A stretch of DNA of 64,000 nucleotides from CAVQEG01 sp963711465 (GCA_963711465.1 CAVQEG010000001.1:2914001-2978000); one strand, 5' to 3'. Positions 53,294-62,483 are shown, counted from the first letter of the stretch. The notes: a model not told the origin generated them from the sequence alone. A program made the numbers and translations.

Positions 53294-53959
53294 ATGACAA
53301 CGATGAAGCATGTGCCGCACGCGCGGCTGATGGTGACGGTGATGCTCCTGCTGGGAGCCATGACGACCGCGACGTTCGCCCAGCGTCTGGCGATCCGCGC
53401 AGCCGGCACCAAGACGGTGACGATCAGCGACAAGGTGGGCGACAATCAGTTCGAATGGACCAGTGAAGCGCCGCTGGAGGACATCCGCGGCACCGCGGGC
53501 GACGTCAGTGGATCGTTTACGATCAACCTCGCCAATCCGTCGGCGATCACCGGCACGATCACCGCGTCGGTGAGCTCGATGAAGAGCGGCAACACGATGC
53601 GCGACCATCACATCAAGAGTGACGAGTGGCTCGACGCTTCGAATCACGACCAGATCTCCTTCCGCATCACGTCGGTGAAGAACACGACGGTCTCTGGCAA
53701 CAAGCTCTCGGGCACCGCCGTCGGCACCTTCACGATGCATGGTGTGAGCAAGGCGATGGCAATTCCGTTCACGCTCACCTACATCGACGAATCGGCCGCC
53801 ACTCGCAAGCGCGCGCCCGGTGATCTGGTGATGGTCACCGCAAAGTTCGACGTCAAGCTCGCCGACTTCGACGTACAGGGGTCCAAGGGACTGGTCGGCA
53901 GCAAGGTCGCCGAGTCGATCTCCATCGAAGCGAAGCTCTTCGGTTCGACGGCACTGTAA
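53294..53959 (+). CDS. YceI-family lipid-binding protein
   Basis: 221 residues from MTTMKHVPHARL; a second ATG three codons on. Signal to TFAQ. YceI lipocalin-like pattern: NQFEWTSEAPLEDI, TGTITASVSSMKSGN, DEWLDASNHDQISFRIT, GTFTMHGVSKAMAIPFTLTY, VKLADFDVQGSKGLVG. YceI proteins bind isoprenoid chains, including quinone-like ones; here the neighbours are redox proteins. Confidence 0.88.
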   Translation: MTTMKHVPHARLMVTVMLLLGAMTTATFAQRLAIRAAGTKTVTISDKVGDNQFEWTSEAPLEDIRGTAGDVSGSFTINLANPSAITGTITASVSSMKSGNTMRDHHIKSDEWLDASNHDQISFRITSVKNTTVSGNKLSGTAVGTFTMHGVSKAMAIPFTLTYIDESAATRKRAPGDLVMVTAKFDVKLADFDVQGSKGLVGSKVAESISIEAKLFGSTAL

Positions 53960-53998
53960 GAAGAGCGGAGAATTCATCTGGAACAGGGAGGAATCAGC

Positions 53999-54316
53999 AT
54001 GTACAAACGATGGATCGCCCTTGGCCTGCTGGTCGCCGCGCTGGCGTTGAGCATCTACTGGATCGCGGACGGCTCGTACCTCTTCACTGCCGACAGAGTG
54101 CAGGTGGCGCAGTACGACCCGCTCTTCGACACGACGACGACGGCATGGGTCGACGAGTTCCACATCGGTCTGCTGCCGTGGATCGCTCCATCGGTCGGCG
54201 CGCTGGTGCTCGGCGCCGGAGTGCTGCTGTGGTTCTCCAGACGCGGCAATCGTACCGACGCGAGCCGACGGGACACGACAGCGCCTGATTCGAACGCCCC
54301 GCCGGTACATTCCTGA
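53999..54316 (+). CDS. Small membrane protein of the redox cluster
   Basis: 105 residues. GGGAGGAATCAGC precedes the ATG. Two helices (WIALGLLVAALALSIYWIA, and LLPWIAPSVGALVLGAGVLLWF) and a short charged tail. No known motif. It closes the redox run 39 bases after the YceI stop and is probably co-transcribed with it. Confidence 0.65.
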   Translation: MYKRWIALGLLVAALALSIYWIADGSYLFTADRVQVAQYDPLFDTTTTAWVDEFHIGLLPWIAPSVGALVLGAGVLLWFSRRGNRTDASRRDTTAPDSNAPPVHS

Positions 54317-54490
54317 GCCGGTTTCATCCGCACCTGCGGATGCCGGAACGCACGGCCCGTCCGATCTCATTCGATCGGTCGGGCCGTGTCGCGTTTGAAT
54401 TCCACGTTCTAACCTTTCGGTGCCGAATCGGGTTGTTTGAATTGGCCCCCGAAGGTCCGTCCTGTCAAATTTTCCCAGCGAGGCCCATCC

Positions 54491-55957
54491 ATGCACCAAT
54501 GCCGTACGCACCTGCTCACCCTTGTCATCATGCTTGCGCTGGCGGCGACGGCGTTGCGCGCGCAGGGAGTTCCGCGGACGATCAGCTACCAGGGGGTGCT
54601 CACGGACGCCGGCGGACAGTTGTATCCGGACGGATCGGTGACGCTCACGCTGGCGCTCTACACGAGCGCCACCGGCGGCACCCCGATCTACAGTGAGGAT
54701 CATACCGTCACGGTGGTCAACGGCATCTTCAACGCCATCATCGGATCGGTGACGCCTCTACCGGAATCACTGCGGTTCGATCGCGCCTACTTCCTCGGCG
54801 TCTCAGTCGATGGCGGCGCGGAGCTCACGCCGCGGACGGCACTGACGGCCGTTCCCTACGCGCTGCATGCCGCGGTCGCCGACGTTGCCGAGGGTCTCGC
54901 GCCAACGGTGACCGGAGTGGTTACCTCGGTCAACGGGATCTCGGGATCGGTGAACCTTCGTGGCGCCGGTTCGACGCTGGTGAGCACCTCGGGTGATACG
55001 GTCACCATCGAGGCCGTCAGCGGCGGCGACGGCAGCGGGATCGGGGGAATCAAGAGTGCCCAGGGCACCATGAAGATCACCGATCCGACGGGCCCGCTGG
55101 TCACACTGGACGTCGCCGATGGCGCCGTAACGAGCGCGAAGCTCGCCGACGGTGCGGTCACGGCGGGCAAGATCGAGGACGGAGCGGTGAACGCCGACAA
55201 GCTGGCCGACGGCGCGGTGACTTCGGCGAAGCTCGCCGCCGGTGCGGTCGACAGCGCGGCGATCGCCGCGGGTGCGGTCGGCACCGATGCGATTGCCGAC
55301 GGAGCGGTCACGCGCGCAAAGTTCGATCCCGACATCTCCTTTGAACCGACGGGACAGGCGGGTGGCGATCTCGACGGCAGCTATCCGAATCCCACGATCG
55401 CCATCGATGCGGTCACCTCGCAGAAGATCGCCGACGGCACGATCACCGGCGCCGACGTGAGCGGCGCGGCGCTGCTGAAGGTGGCGAGCATCGGCACGAC
55501 GGGGAACGCATCGATCGGCACCAACACGTCGGGAGCGCGACTGGAGGTGAAGGGCACGGGAACGTCCACCGGCACGGCATCGTTGAACGTGGCCGATGGC
55601 TCGGGAACGTCGCTGCTGTACGTGCGCGACGACGGGTTCGTCGGCATCGGGACGACCTCACCGACATCGCCGCTCACGGTATCGGGAACGACGACGGTGG
55701 GTGGCGCGGGGATCTTCACGCCGGCGACGGTGGGTGCCGGCACCACGGTGCTGATTCCCCCCAATGCGTCGGTGGTCCGCATCACCAACGACGGCGTGGT
55801 TGGCAGTCCGAACATTCTGGTGATGCCGGCCGGCGTTCCGGGACAGATTCTGATCGTCATCAACGACGATGCCGATCCGACGGTCGGGCCGGCGATCACG
55901 CCGGGACAGGCCCGGCTCTACGTCTTCATCGCGGCTGCCTGGCGACTGGTCAACTGA
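54491..55957 (+). CDS. Secreted repeat protein, phage tail-fibre-like
   Basis: 488 residues. Signal MHQCRTHLLTLVIMLALAATALRA. N-terminal part typical of secreted proteins with an ISYQGVLTDAGG start. Then 10-residue repeats of the DGAVTSAKLADGAVTAGKI type (residues ~212-290), as in tail fibres and autotransporter stalks, FDPDISF, a GDLDGSYPNPTIA segment and a beta-rich end (GFVGIGTTSPTSPLTVSGTT). It lacks the type A sorting domain. Probably trimeric, surface-exposed; mode of export unclear. A TAACCTTTCGG element lies about 80 bases upstream. Confidence 0.75.
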   Translation: MHQCRTHLLTLVIMLALAATALRAQGVPRTISYQGVLTDAGGQLYPDGSVTLTLALYTSATGGTPIYSEDHTVTVVNGIFNAIIGSVTPLPESLRFDRAYFLGVSVDGGAELTPRTALTAVPYALHAAVADVAEGLAPTVTGVVTSVNGISGSVNLRGAGSTLVSTSGDTVTIEAVSGGDGSGIGGIKSAQGTMKITDPTGPLVTLDVADGAVTSAKLADGAVTAGKIEDGAVNADKLADGAVTSAKLAAGAVDSAAIAAGAVGTDAIADGAVTRAKFDPDISFEPTGQAGGDLDGSYPNPTIAIDAVTSQKIADGTITGADVSGAALLKVASIGTTGNASIGTNTSGARLEVKGTGTSTGTASLNVADGSGTSLLYVRDDGFVGIGTTSPTSPLTVSGTTTVGGAGIFTPATVGAGTTVLIPPNASVVRITNDGVVGSPNILVMPAGVPGQILIVINDDADPTVGPAITPGQARLYVFIAAAWRLVN

Positions 55958-55988
55958 GGCGCCTGGCGGGCCCGGCATTGATTCGATG

Positions 55989-56046
55989 CAGCGGCGGCCC
56001 GCGTCGCTCGAGCCAAGTTCGGCTCGAGCGACGCGGGCCGCCGCTG
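55989..56046 (+). terminator. 26-bp perfect hairpin
   Basis: Two exact 26-base arms around the 6-base loop AAGTTC. GATGC upstream and GCATC downstream extend it after a bulge. It lies 32 bases after the repeat-protein stop. No T-run, so it may be a different type of end or a processed element. Confidence 0.55.
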
Positions 56047-56320
56047 TATTGCATCGGGTTGCATCCTGCAACGGAGCGCGTCGCCATCACGTTTCGATTG
56101 CACCCGGGAACGGTGTTTGCATCCTTCATAGCGAATCGTCGGAGCACCGATGCTCGTGCGTCGTTGCATTCGCCGTGACACCCGGGCGCGGCCTGAGGGC
56201 GGATGCGTAAACCGGCACCACGAATCGATGTCGAACAGTATGAATGAAACAGTGGGAATCGAGCCCGACGGCGTTACCATCGTTCGTCGTAGGGCCTCAT
56301 CCATAGAGCGAGGAACTGCC
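56047..56320. other. Intergenic stretch with small TTGCA repeats
   Basis: Contains GTTGCATCCTGCAAC (short hairpin at about 56058-56073) and further TTGCATCC and TTGCATTC copies. No gene recognised other than possible upstream starts of the next one. Confidence 0.35.
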
Positions 56321-56902
56321 ATGTTGTACACATACGCCTATCCAGGAAGCGCGCGGGGAGATCCGCGGAGTTACGAACGGATCTTCGTGCATGAAGACCA
56401 TCTCGACCAGACGCATTGCGAGCTGATCGACCGGCTGGACACGCCGGGCAACACGATCGGCATCTCGACGGAGCTCGACGCACCGCCCGAGGTCGTCTGG
56501 CATGAGGCGGCAGGTTCGGTCGGCGTTTTCTTCTCCCATCTGCCGGCCTACCGGTGCCTGGTGCACCTCAATTCGCTGGGCAGTCAGGAGGGCGGACGCT
56601 ACGTGGTGATTCGAGAGGATCGCGGTCGTCGGCTCGACCGCATCGGCGAGGTGCTGGTACACCTGCCGGGTTCGCAGCTGACCGTCAGCGACATCGACAG
56701 TGCCGACGCGAGCGTGGCCGGTTCGTTCCCGTCGCTGTTTACGATTCGTCTCGAGTCGGGCACGGACGATCCGTCGGGCACGACGATGTACATCGGTCAT
56801 ACGATGCTCGGTGTGCCGCAGGCGGGGATCCTCGGCGCACTCGTGCACCAGGTCAACAGCATCGCGCAACGCGTTGCGTGGCGGATGCGCCGGGCGAACT
56901 GA
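56321..56902 (+). CDS. Conserved-looking soluble protein, possibly SRPBCC-like
   Basis: 193 residues from MLYTYAYPGSARG, with GAGGAACTGCC upstream; ATGs at 56228 and 56240 in frame are alternatives. The pattern of a strand after a helix (ISTELDAPPEVVWHEAAG, LVHLNSLGSQEGGRYVVIREDRG, LFTIRLESGTDDPSGTTMYIGH) followed by a long C-terminal helix (VHQVNSIAQRVAWRMRR) is that of START/SRPBCC domains. This is a fold-level guess. No signal peptide. Confidence 0.45.
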   Translation: MLYTYAYPGSARGDPRSYERIFVHEDHLDQTHCELIDRLDTPGNTIGISTELDAPPEVVWHEAAGSVGVFFSHLPAYRCLVHLNSLGSQEGGRYVVIREDRGRRLDRIGEVLVHLPGSQLTVSDIDSADASVAGSFPSLFTIRLESGTDDPSGTTMYIGHTMLGVPQAGILGALVHQVNSIAQRVAWRMRRAN

Positions 56903-56978
56903 CAGCGCCCGGCGGGTGCATTTCGAAAAAATCTCTATCAAAGGGGCCATGCATACTGGTCAGATTCGCGGCAACGTG

Positions 56979-57252
56979 TATCTTCGGGGCCTGTTCGTCT
57001 GGTGCCACGGTTGAAGGGTTGTCCCCCCGTACGTCTGCCATCTTCTCGAACCGCCCTGCCAAGGTCTATTCCGCGTCCACTCGTCCGCAGCACGTGGCAT
57101 CCGTCCGGAGGTCATCGTCGGCGGATTCTTTGTATTCGCTCTTCCGGAACGATTCAGATCCCAGGAAACTGGAGGTCCATTCCACGGGGTGAGGTCTGCC
57201 CATACTCATTCCCGTCAAGGCTCTGTACGCCCGTACAGGGCCTTGTTTTTTT
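56979..57252 (+). ncRNA. Second candidate RNA with promoter-like start and terminator
   Basis: TATCTTCG at 56979-56986 leads into GGGGCCTGTT, the same start as the RNA at 46547. The interval contains a CCAG-GAAA-CTGG tetraloop hairpin at 57161-57172 and then GAGGTCCA (57172-57179), which is complementary to TGGACCTC of the shared loop at 46.8-46.9 kb. It ends at a strong terminator at 57216-57252. No open frame looks real. Class unknown. Confidence 0.5.
57216..57252 (+). terminator. Rho-independent terminator
   Basis: CAAGGCTCTGTACG and CGTACAGGGCCTTG with one G-U, followed by seven T. It ends the interval before the phosphoesterase gene at 57343. Confidence 0.9.
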
Positions 57253-57342
57253 GCGGGGTGAATATTCCCGACTCATCTGCGTCTCGTGTGGATGACCGCG
57301 ATCATCGCGATGCTTACACCCCGCCGTAGGTTGTACCTGTAG

Positions 57343-58635
57343 ATGCCGCACATGCTCGTTCGACATATCGCGACCGCCGTCGCGCTCTCGGTGCTCTGGC
57401 TTGTGATCTGGCTGCTGGTGTGGGTGCTGCACCGACAGTGGTGGCGCATCTCCGCCGTTCGACGGGCGATGTGGGTGACTCCGACGGTGATTCTCGCGGT
57501 GATCGGCTGCTGGACGGTGACGTCGCTCGGCGGCAGCTACACGATCGATCACGTGGCCACGACGCTGGTGGCCGCCAGCGTGATCCTCACCGTCGCGCTG
57601 GTACTCGCACTTCCGTTCAGCGGCGTGACGCTGGTGCTGGAGCGTGCGATCCGGTGGGCCATCCGTCGCGTTCATCCCGTTTCTCGCGACCGAAGCGCCG
57701 ACACGATCGAGCGGTCGACGAACGGTGCGGAGCTCGATAGCGGCGCGGACCGCTCCCGCCGCGGGTTCGTCGTCACGGGCGCGACGGCATTCCCCATGGT
57801 GATGCTCGGGACGGGCGCGCTCGGCATGGCCGAATCCTATTCCCGGGTTCGCATCCCCGAGATCCCACTGCACTTCGAGGGTCTGCATCCGGACCTGGAG
57901 GGACTGCGCATCCTCCACATCTCCGACATTCATCTCGGCTACATCACGCTCGACGATCTGGAGAACACGCTGCTCGATGCCGAACGACAGCACTACGACA
58001 TGGTGCTGGTCACGGGCGACTTTGCCGACGATGTGCGACTGCTGGCGGACGCGCTTCGGATGCTTGGGGAATTGCGTCCCCGCCACGGGATCTTCGGCTC
58101 GCTGGGAAATCACGACTACTACGCGGGCATCCGAACGGTACGTCGGATCATCGACCGCGGTCCGATCCCGCTGCTGCTCGACAGCGGAACAACGGTCCGT
58201 GTCGGTCGGGCGGAAATCTATCTGGCGGGCGCCGACGACCCTGCGACGACCCTCAAGCCGCCGATCGCCGGCGCGGAGTCGCTCTCGCGGGAACGCCGCA
58301 AGCGCCTGTTCCTCGCTCGGTCGCTGGACGCCGCGCTCGATGGAGCGCCGTCAAATGCCTTTCACCTGGTGATGAGTCATCGACCGGAGGGACTCGATCC
58401 GGCGTCGGAACGAGGCGTGGCACTGACGATCGCGGGACATACCCATGGTGGCCTGCAGATGGGACTCGGCGGCCGGAGTCTCTTCGAGCCGCTGATGCCG
58501 ATGAACTACCTGTGGGGACACTACCGTCGGAGGGATTCGCAACTGTACACGTGCTCGGGTGCAGGCCACTGGTTCCCGTTCCGATTCAACTGTCCGCGCG
58601 AGGCACCGATCTACGTGCTGCGCAGCCGATCCTAA
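57343..58635 (+). CDS. Membrane-anchored metallophosphoesterase
   Basis: 430 residues; ATG 57343 or 57352. Three hydrophobic segments at the N-terminus, then a possible twin-arginine segment (SRRGFVVTGATAFPMVMLG). The phosphoesterase core is complete: SDIHLG (194-199), TGDFAD, GNHDYY, MSHRPE, GHTHGG. It acts on a phosphoester of unknown identity, perhaps as in YkuE/YaeI, which cleave lipid-linked phosphoesters. Overlaps nothing; the exonuclease-like gene follows after 9 bases. Confidence 0.85.
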   Translation: MPHMLVRHIATAVALSVLWLVIWLLVWVLHRQWWRISAVRRAMWVTPTVILAVIGCWTVTSLGGSYTIDHVATTLVAASVILTVALVLALPFSGVTLVLERAIRWAIRRVHPVSRDRSADTIERSTNGAELDSGADRSRRGFVVTGATAFPMVMLGTGALGMAESYSRVRIPEIPLHFEGLHPDLEGLRILHISDIHLGYITLDDLENTLLDAERQHYDMVLVTGDFADDVRLLADALRMLGELRPRHGIFGSLGNHDYYAGIRTVRRIIDRGPIPLLLDSGTTVRVGRAEIYLAGADDPATTLKPPIAGAESLSRERRKRLFLARSLDAALDGAPSNAFHLVMSHRPEGLDPASERGVALTIAGHTHGGLQMGLGGRSLFEPLMPMNYLWGHYRRRDSQLYTCSGAGHWFPFRFNCPREAPIYVLRSRS

Positions 58636-58644
58636 GCGTTCGCC

Positions 58645-59493
58645 ATGATCATCAATACGTTCTGTCATGTACCGGGAATCGGGCAGCGCACCGAGGGCTT
58701 GCTCTGGGATGGCGGTGTTCGGACGTGGGACGACTATCTCGAGGTGGGAGCCGAGCTGCTGACGCCGCAGCGTCACGAGTTCGTCTGCGCGCACCTGTAC
58801 GAATCACAGGAGCGACTGCGCGAGCAGGACGTGGCGTTCTTCGCTGACACGATGCCGGCGGCCGAACACTGGCGGCTCTTCCGCGAGTTCCGCGGACGCA
58901 TCGCGTATGTGGACATCGAGACGACGGGACTCAGTCCGGAGTTCGGCAACCACATCACCACGGCGGCGCTCTATGACGGGCGCCAGCTGCGGCACTACAT
59001 CAACGGGGAGAATCTGCGCGACCTGCAGGACGATCTGTTCGACTACGACGTGCTGGTGACCTACAACGGAAAGAGCTTCGACATCCCGTTCATCGAGCGC
59101 TACTTCATGATCACGCTGCCGCAGGCGCAGATCGACCTCCGGTACGTGCTGGCGAGTCTCGGATTCCGTGGAGGGTTGAAGGGGTGTGAGCGAGCGCTCG
59201 GGATCGACCGCGGCGAACTCGACGGCGTCGACGGTTACTTCGCGGTGCTGCTGTGGCAGGATTACGATCGGATGGGAAATCGACGGGCGCTGGACACGCT
59301 GCTGGCATACAACATCGAGGACACGGTCAACCTCGAGCGGCTGATGGTCGAGGCATACAATCGGAAGGTGGCCGGGCTGCCGTTCGAGCACTCACACCGC
59401 ATGGCGCTGCCGACGTCGGTGCCGGCGATACCGGTGGAGCCCGATCCGGAGACGATCGATCGAATTCGAATGCGGATGGCTCCGCGGTACTGA
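58645..59493 (+). CDS. YprB-like RNase H-fold exonuclease
   Basis: 282 residues. DEDD-type motifs: DIETTGL (Asp90, Glu92), TYNGKSFDIPFIERYF, DLRYVLASLGFRGGLKGCE, AYNIEDTVNLERLMVEAYN. An N-terminal part (INTFCHVPGIGQRTEGLLWDGG) with a possible helix-hairpin-helix precedes it. Metal-dependent 3'-5' exonuclease activity is inferred from the fold; natural substrate unknown. Follows the phosphoesterase by 9 bases. Confidence 0.85.
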   Translation: MIINTFCHVPGIGQRTEGLLWDGGVRTWDDYLEVGAELLTPQRHEFVCAHLYESQERLREQDVAFFADTMPAAEHWRLFREFRGRIAYVDIETTGLSPEFGNHITTAALYDGRQLRHYINGENLRDLQDDLFDYDVLVTYNGKSFDIPFIERYFMITLPQAQIDLRYVLASLGFRGGLKGCERALGIDRGELDGVDGYFAVLLWQDYDRMGNRRALDTLLAYNIEDTVNLERLMVEAYNRKVAGLPFEHSHRMALPTSVPAIPVEPDPETIDRIRMRMAPRY

Positions 59494-59524
59494 GTGGCCG
59501 ACGTCGTGCGAGTCGCCGGAATCA

Positions 59525-59905
59525 TCACTCAATCACCACCGGTTCGACGCGCAGGTGGCCACCCGTCCGGAGTCGAAGGGAATAGGCTCCGGAGGGAAGC
59601 CCGCTCGCGTCCAGCAGAATCGATCGAGAACCGTCGACGGGATCATCGTCGAGCAGTCGACGCACCTCGTTGCCACGCGTGTCGCACAGCACCAGGCGAA
59701 CCCGGTCGCGCGACCTCGTCGCAAGGTCGTTCTCGCGGCTCCCGATCCAGAGGCGCAGATCGGCATCGACCACCATCGCGTTGATATCGTTTTGGAGAAG
59801 ACCGGAGTTCGTTGGCGTGTAGAGGAGCGGTTCGCCATAGTCGACGGCCATCGACCAGACCGCCTCGCTCGCCGTCGAGTCGGTGGAGATCGAGCGGGGC
59901 GCCAC
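59525..59905 (-). pseudogene. C-terminal remnant of a T9SS propeller protein
   Basis: 126 residues from a GTG. It shows one propeller-like repeat (GLLQNDINAMVVDADLRLWIG) and a full type A sorting domain (VRLVLCDTRGNEVRRLL, LPSGAYSLRLRTGG, VEPVVIE), but no signal peptide. The frame runs upstream without a start and overlaps the icd terminator hairpin. I infer that the 5' part was lost by deletion. Confidence 0.6.
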
Positions 59906-59945
59906 CTGGCGCAGTAACCCTCGCCGCGCCGGCCGGAAACGACGA

Positions 59946-59992
59946 GCGCGGCGGCGGATCGCTCCCGTCGGAGCGTTCCACCGCCGCGCTTC
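59946..59992 (-). terminator. Hairpin after icd
   Basis: GCGCGGCGG...CCGCCGCGC outer stem and CGCTCC/GGAGCG inner stem, about 30-77 bases past the icd stop. T-run is weak. It lies inside the T9SS remnant's upstream frame. Confidence 0.6.
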
Positions 59993-60022
59993 GAATTCGA
60001 CCCGGGAACAACCGCCGGGACG

Positions 60023-61387
60023 CTACATGTGCTCGATCACCGCATCACCGAATTCCGACGTCTTCCTCAGCGTCGCTCCCTCCATGAGTCGCTCGAAGTC
60101 GTAGGTGACCGTCTTCGCGCCGATCGCGCCGTCCATGCCCTTGATGATCAGGTCCGCCGCCTCGGTCCAGCCCATGTAGCGGAACATCATTTCACCGGAG
60201 AGGATGAGCGAGCCCGGGTTGACCTTGTCGAGATTGGCGTACTTCGGCGCGGTGCCGTGCGTCGCCTCGAAGATCGAATGGCCGGTCATGTAGTTGATGT
60301 TCGCCCCCGGCGCGATACCGATACCGCCGACCTGCGCGGCAAGTGCGTCGGAGAGGTAGTCACCGTTGAGGTTCAGCGTGGCGATCACATCGAAATCGTC
60401 CGGCCGGGTGAGCACCTGCTGCAGCGTGATGTCGGCAATTGCGTCCTTGATGAGCACGCGCCCTTCGGCCAGCGCCGCGCGCTGCTCCTCGTTGGCCGCC
60501 TGCTCGCCCTTCGCCGCCTTCGTGCGCTCCCACTGACTCCACGTGTAGGTCTCCTCGGCGAACTCGCGTTCTGCCAGGCGGTAGCCCCAGTCGCGGAAGG
60601 CACCTTCGGTGAACTTCATGATGTTCCCCTTGTGCACGAGCGTGACCGACCGGCGCTTGTTGTCGATCGCGTAGCGGATGGCCGAGGCAATCAGGCGTTC
60701 GGAACCCTGCGCGCTGACCGGCTTGAGTCCGATGCCGACGGTGACCTCGGGGCCGTGATGCTCGGAGATATCGGTAAGGCCGTTCCAGGCGCGGACCTTC
60801 TCCTCGGTGCCGAAGCGGATCTTGTCGAACATCGAGGGGAATTTGTCCCTGAGGAATTCGAGGATGGCGGCGGACTCGGGCGTTCCGGCAGCCCACTCGA
60901 TACCGGCGTAGATATCCTCGGTATTCTCGCGGAAGATGACCATGTCGACCTTCTCCGGCGCGCGAACGGGGGAGGGGACACCCGCGAAGTAGCGGACGGG
61001 ACGAAGGCAGACGTAGAGGTCGAGGATCTGTCGCAGCGCCACGTTGAGACTGCGAATGCCGCCACCGACGGGCGTGGTCAGCGGCCCCTTGATACCGACC
61101 AGGTACTGGCGCATCGCGTCGATGGTATCCTCGGGAAGCCAGATCTCCTCGCCGTACACCTCGTTGGCCTTCTCTCCGGCGTAGACCTCATACCACGCGA
61201 CCGAGCGCTTGCCGCCGTAGGCCTTCTCGACCGCGGCGTCGAAGACACGCACCGATGCGCGCCAGATGTCGGGTCCGGTCCCGTCGCCCTCGATGAAGGG
61301 GAGAATGGGGTTGTCGGGAACGCGCAACTGCCCGTCGCGCATCGTGATCGGTTCGCCGCTGGTCGGCGGTTGCAGCTTGAAGGCCAT
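60023..61387 (-). CDS. icd: Isocitrate dehydrogenase, NADP-type
   Basis: 454 residues from MAFKLQPPTSGEPITM. Family features: PDNPILPFIEGDGTGPDIW, GPLTTPVGGGIRSLNVALRQ with the substrate-binding Ser, FRENTEDIYAGIEW, VTLVHKGNIMKFTEGAFRDWGY, DAIADITLQQ, LNLNGDYLSDALAAQVGGIG, EATHGTAPKYA. It makes 2-oxoglutarate in the TCA cycle. Single gene with a hairpin terminator. Cofactor assigned by its close similarity to the E. coli-type NADP enzyme. Confidence 0.95.
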   Translation of the reverse strand: MAFKLQPPTSGEPITMRDGQLRVPDNPILPFIEGDGTGPDIWRASVRVFDAAVEKAYGGKRSVAWYEVYAGEKANEVYGEEIWLPEDTIDAMRQYLVGIKGPLTTPVGGGIRSLNVALRQILDLYVCLRPVRYFAGVPSPVRAPEKVDMVIFRENTEDIYAGIEWAAGTPESAAILEFLRDKFPSMFDKIRFGTEEKVRAWNGLTDISEHHGPEVTVGIGLKPVSAQGSERLIASAIRYAIDNKRRSVTLVHKGNIMKFTEGAFRDWGYRLAEREFAEETYTWSQWERTKAAKGEQAANEEQRAALAEGRVLIKDAIADITLQQVLTRPDDFDVIATLNLNGDYLSDALAAQVGGIGIAPGANINYMTGHSIFEATHGTAPKYANLDKVNPGSLILSGEMMFRYMGWTEAADLIIKGMDGAIGAKTVTYDFERLMEGATLRKTSEFGDAVIEHM

Positions 61388-61448
61388 CGGAGTCGGGATT
61401 GGTGTATCGAGTGGTTGGAAGAGGTCGGGGAAATTAGCGGTTGCCCGC

Positions 61449-62483
61449 TTACTGCGTCGAGGCCGGATCGGTCTCCTGCGGGTAGACGAGGATCTCGACA
61501 CGCCGGTTGAGTTCGCGCCCTTGCTCGGTCGAATTCGTCGCGATCGGTTTGAGTCGTCCGAAGGCCTGCACGTCGATCTGCGATCCATCGAAGCCGGCGG
61601 AATTCACCAGGTACGTCCTGACGCTTCGGGCCCGGCGCAGTGCGAGATCCATGTTGTACCCGTCGGTGCCGGCGCTGTCGGTGTGTCCGAGCAACGTGAT
61701 CTTCGCCCTGGGATACTCGTGTAGGATGCCGACAAGCTCCCGGAGGGTGTGCGTCTGATCGGCCCGAAGCTGTGCGCTGTCGAAGTCGAAGAAGACGGCG
61801 AGCGAATCCGACAGCAGAAGCGCCGATCCGATGGCGGCGACCGCGTCGATGTCCGCACCGGGCGGAAGACCCCGACAATCTGCACGAAGGTCGGTCAGGC
61901 GGACGAATCGGAAATGGTCGCCCGGCTTCACGTACGGTCCGATGTCGACCGCGGCCGTCCCGCCCGGCGCCTGTCCGATCGAAATCCACTCGTCACCGTC
62001 GCGCGAGATCTCCACCGACGTCGGTTCGATCGACATTCCCACTTCGAAGACGTAGAGATCGGGTCCCGGCCGATCGATCAGCGCATTGTCGGTGAACTGC
62101 ACGGTCACCGAACCGCCGCACCCGAGCGTCAGGCAGTAGCTCCGCTGATTGATGTAGCTGTGGGGATTGAAGTCGGGTTCGCCAAGTGCGTCCGACGGGA
62201 TGCTGTAGAGCGGGCCGCCATGCGGATCTCCCTGATGGTACTCGACGACACGATCGGCGAAGGAGGCCTTCCCGAGCGGGAGGTAGACCTTGACGCCGCG
62301 GCTGTCGACGTAGGTACGGCCCTGCACGGGACCGCCGGCTGCGGCACCTCCGGTCGGTTGCGGCTGATCGTCGGTGCCTGCCGACCCCCCGGTCGTACGC
62401 TGTTGCGCATACGCCGCCGCGTTCATCAGCATGAACACGCCGATGAACAGTGCGGTGTACAATACAGAACGAATTCCCTTCAT
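61449..62483 (-). CDS. OmpA-family protein with a novel N-terminal domain
   Basis: 344 residues. Signal peptide MKGIRSVLYTALFIGVFMLMNAAAYAQ. A middle domain of about 170 residues contains a PGPDLYVFEVG-VEISRDGDEW segment, known from secreted glycine-rich or cell-surface proteins. The C-terminal OmpA peptidoglycan-binding domain is complete (FFDFDSAQLRADQTHTLRE, LLGHTDSAGTDGYNMDLALRRARSV, FGRLKPIATN...GRELNRRVEI). Likely periplasmic or outer-membrane-linked. Gene follows icd by 61 bases in the upstream direction. Confidence 0.88.
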   Translation of the reverse strand: MKGIRSVLYTALFIGVFMLMNAAAYAQQRTTGGSAGTDDQPQPTGGAAAGGPVQGRTYVDSRGVKVYLPLGKASFADRVVEYHQGDPHGGPLYSIPSDALGEPDFNPHSYINQRSYCLTLGCGGSVTVQFTDNALIDRPGPDLYVFEVGMSIEPTSVEISRDGDEWISIGQAPGGTAAVDIGPYVKPGDHFRFVRLTDLRADCRGLPPGADIDAVAAIGSALLLSDSLAVFFDFDSAQLRADQTHTLRELVGILHEYPRAKITLLGHTDSAGTDGYNMDLALRRARSVRTYLVNSAGFDGSQIDVQAFGRLKPIATNSTEQGRELNRRVEILVYPQETDPASTQ

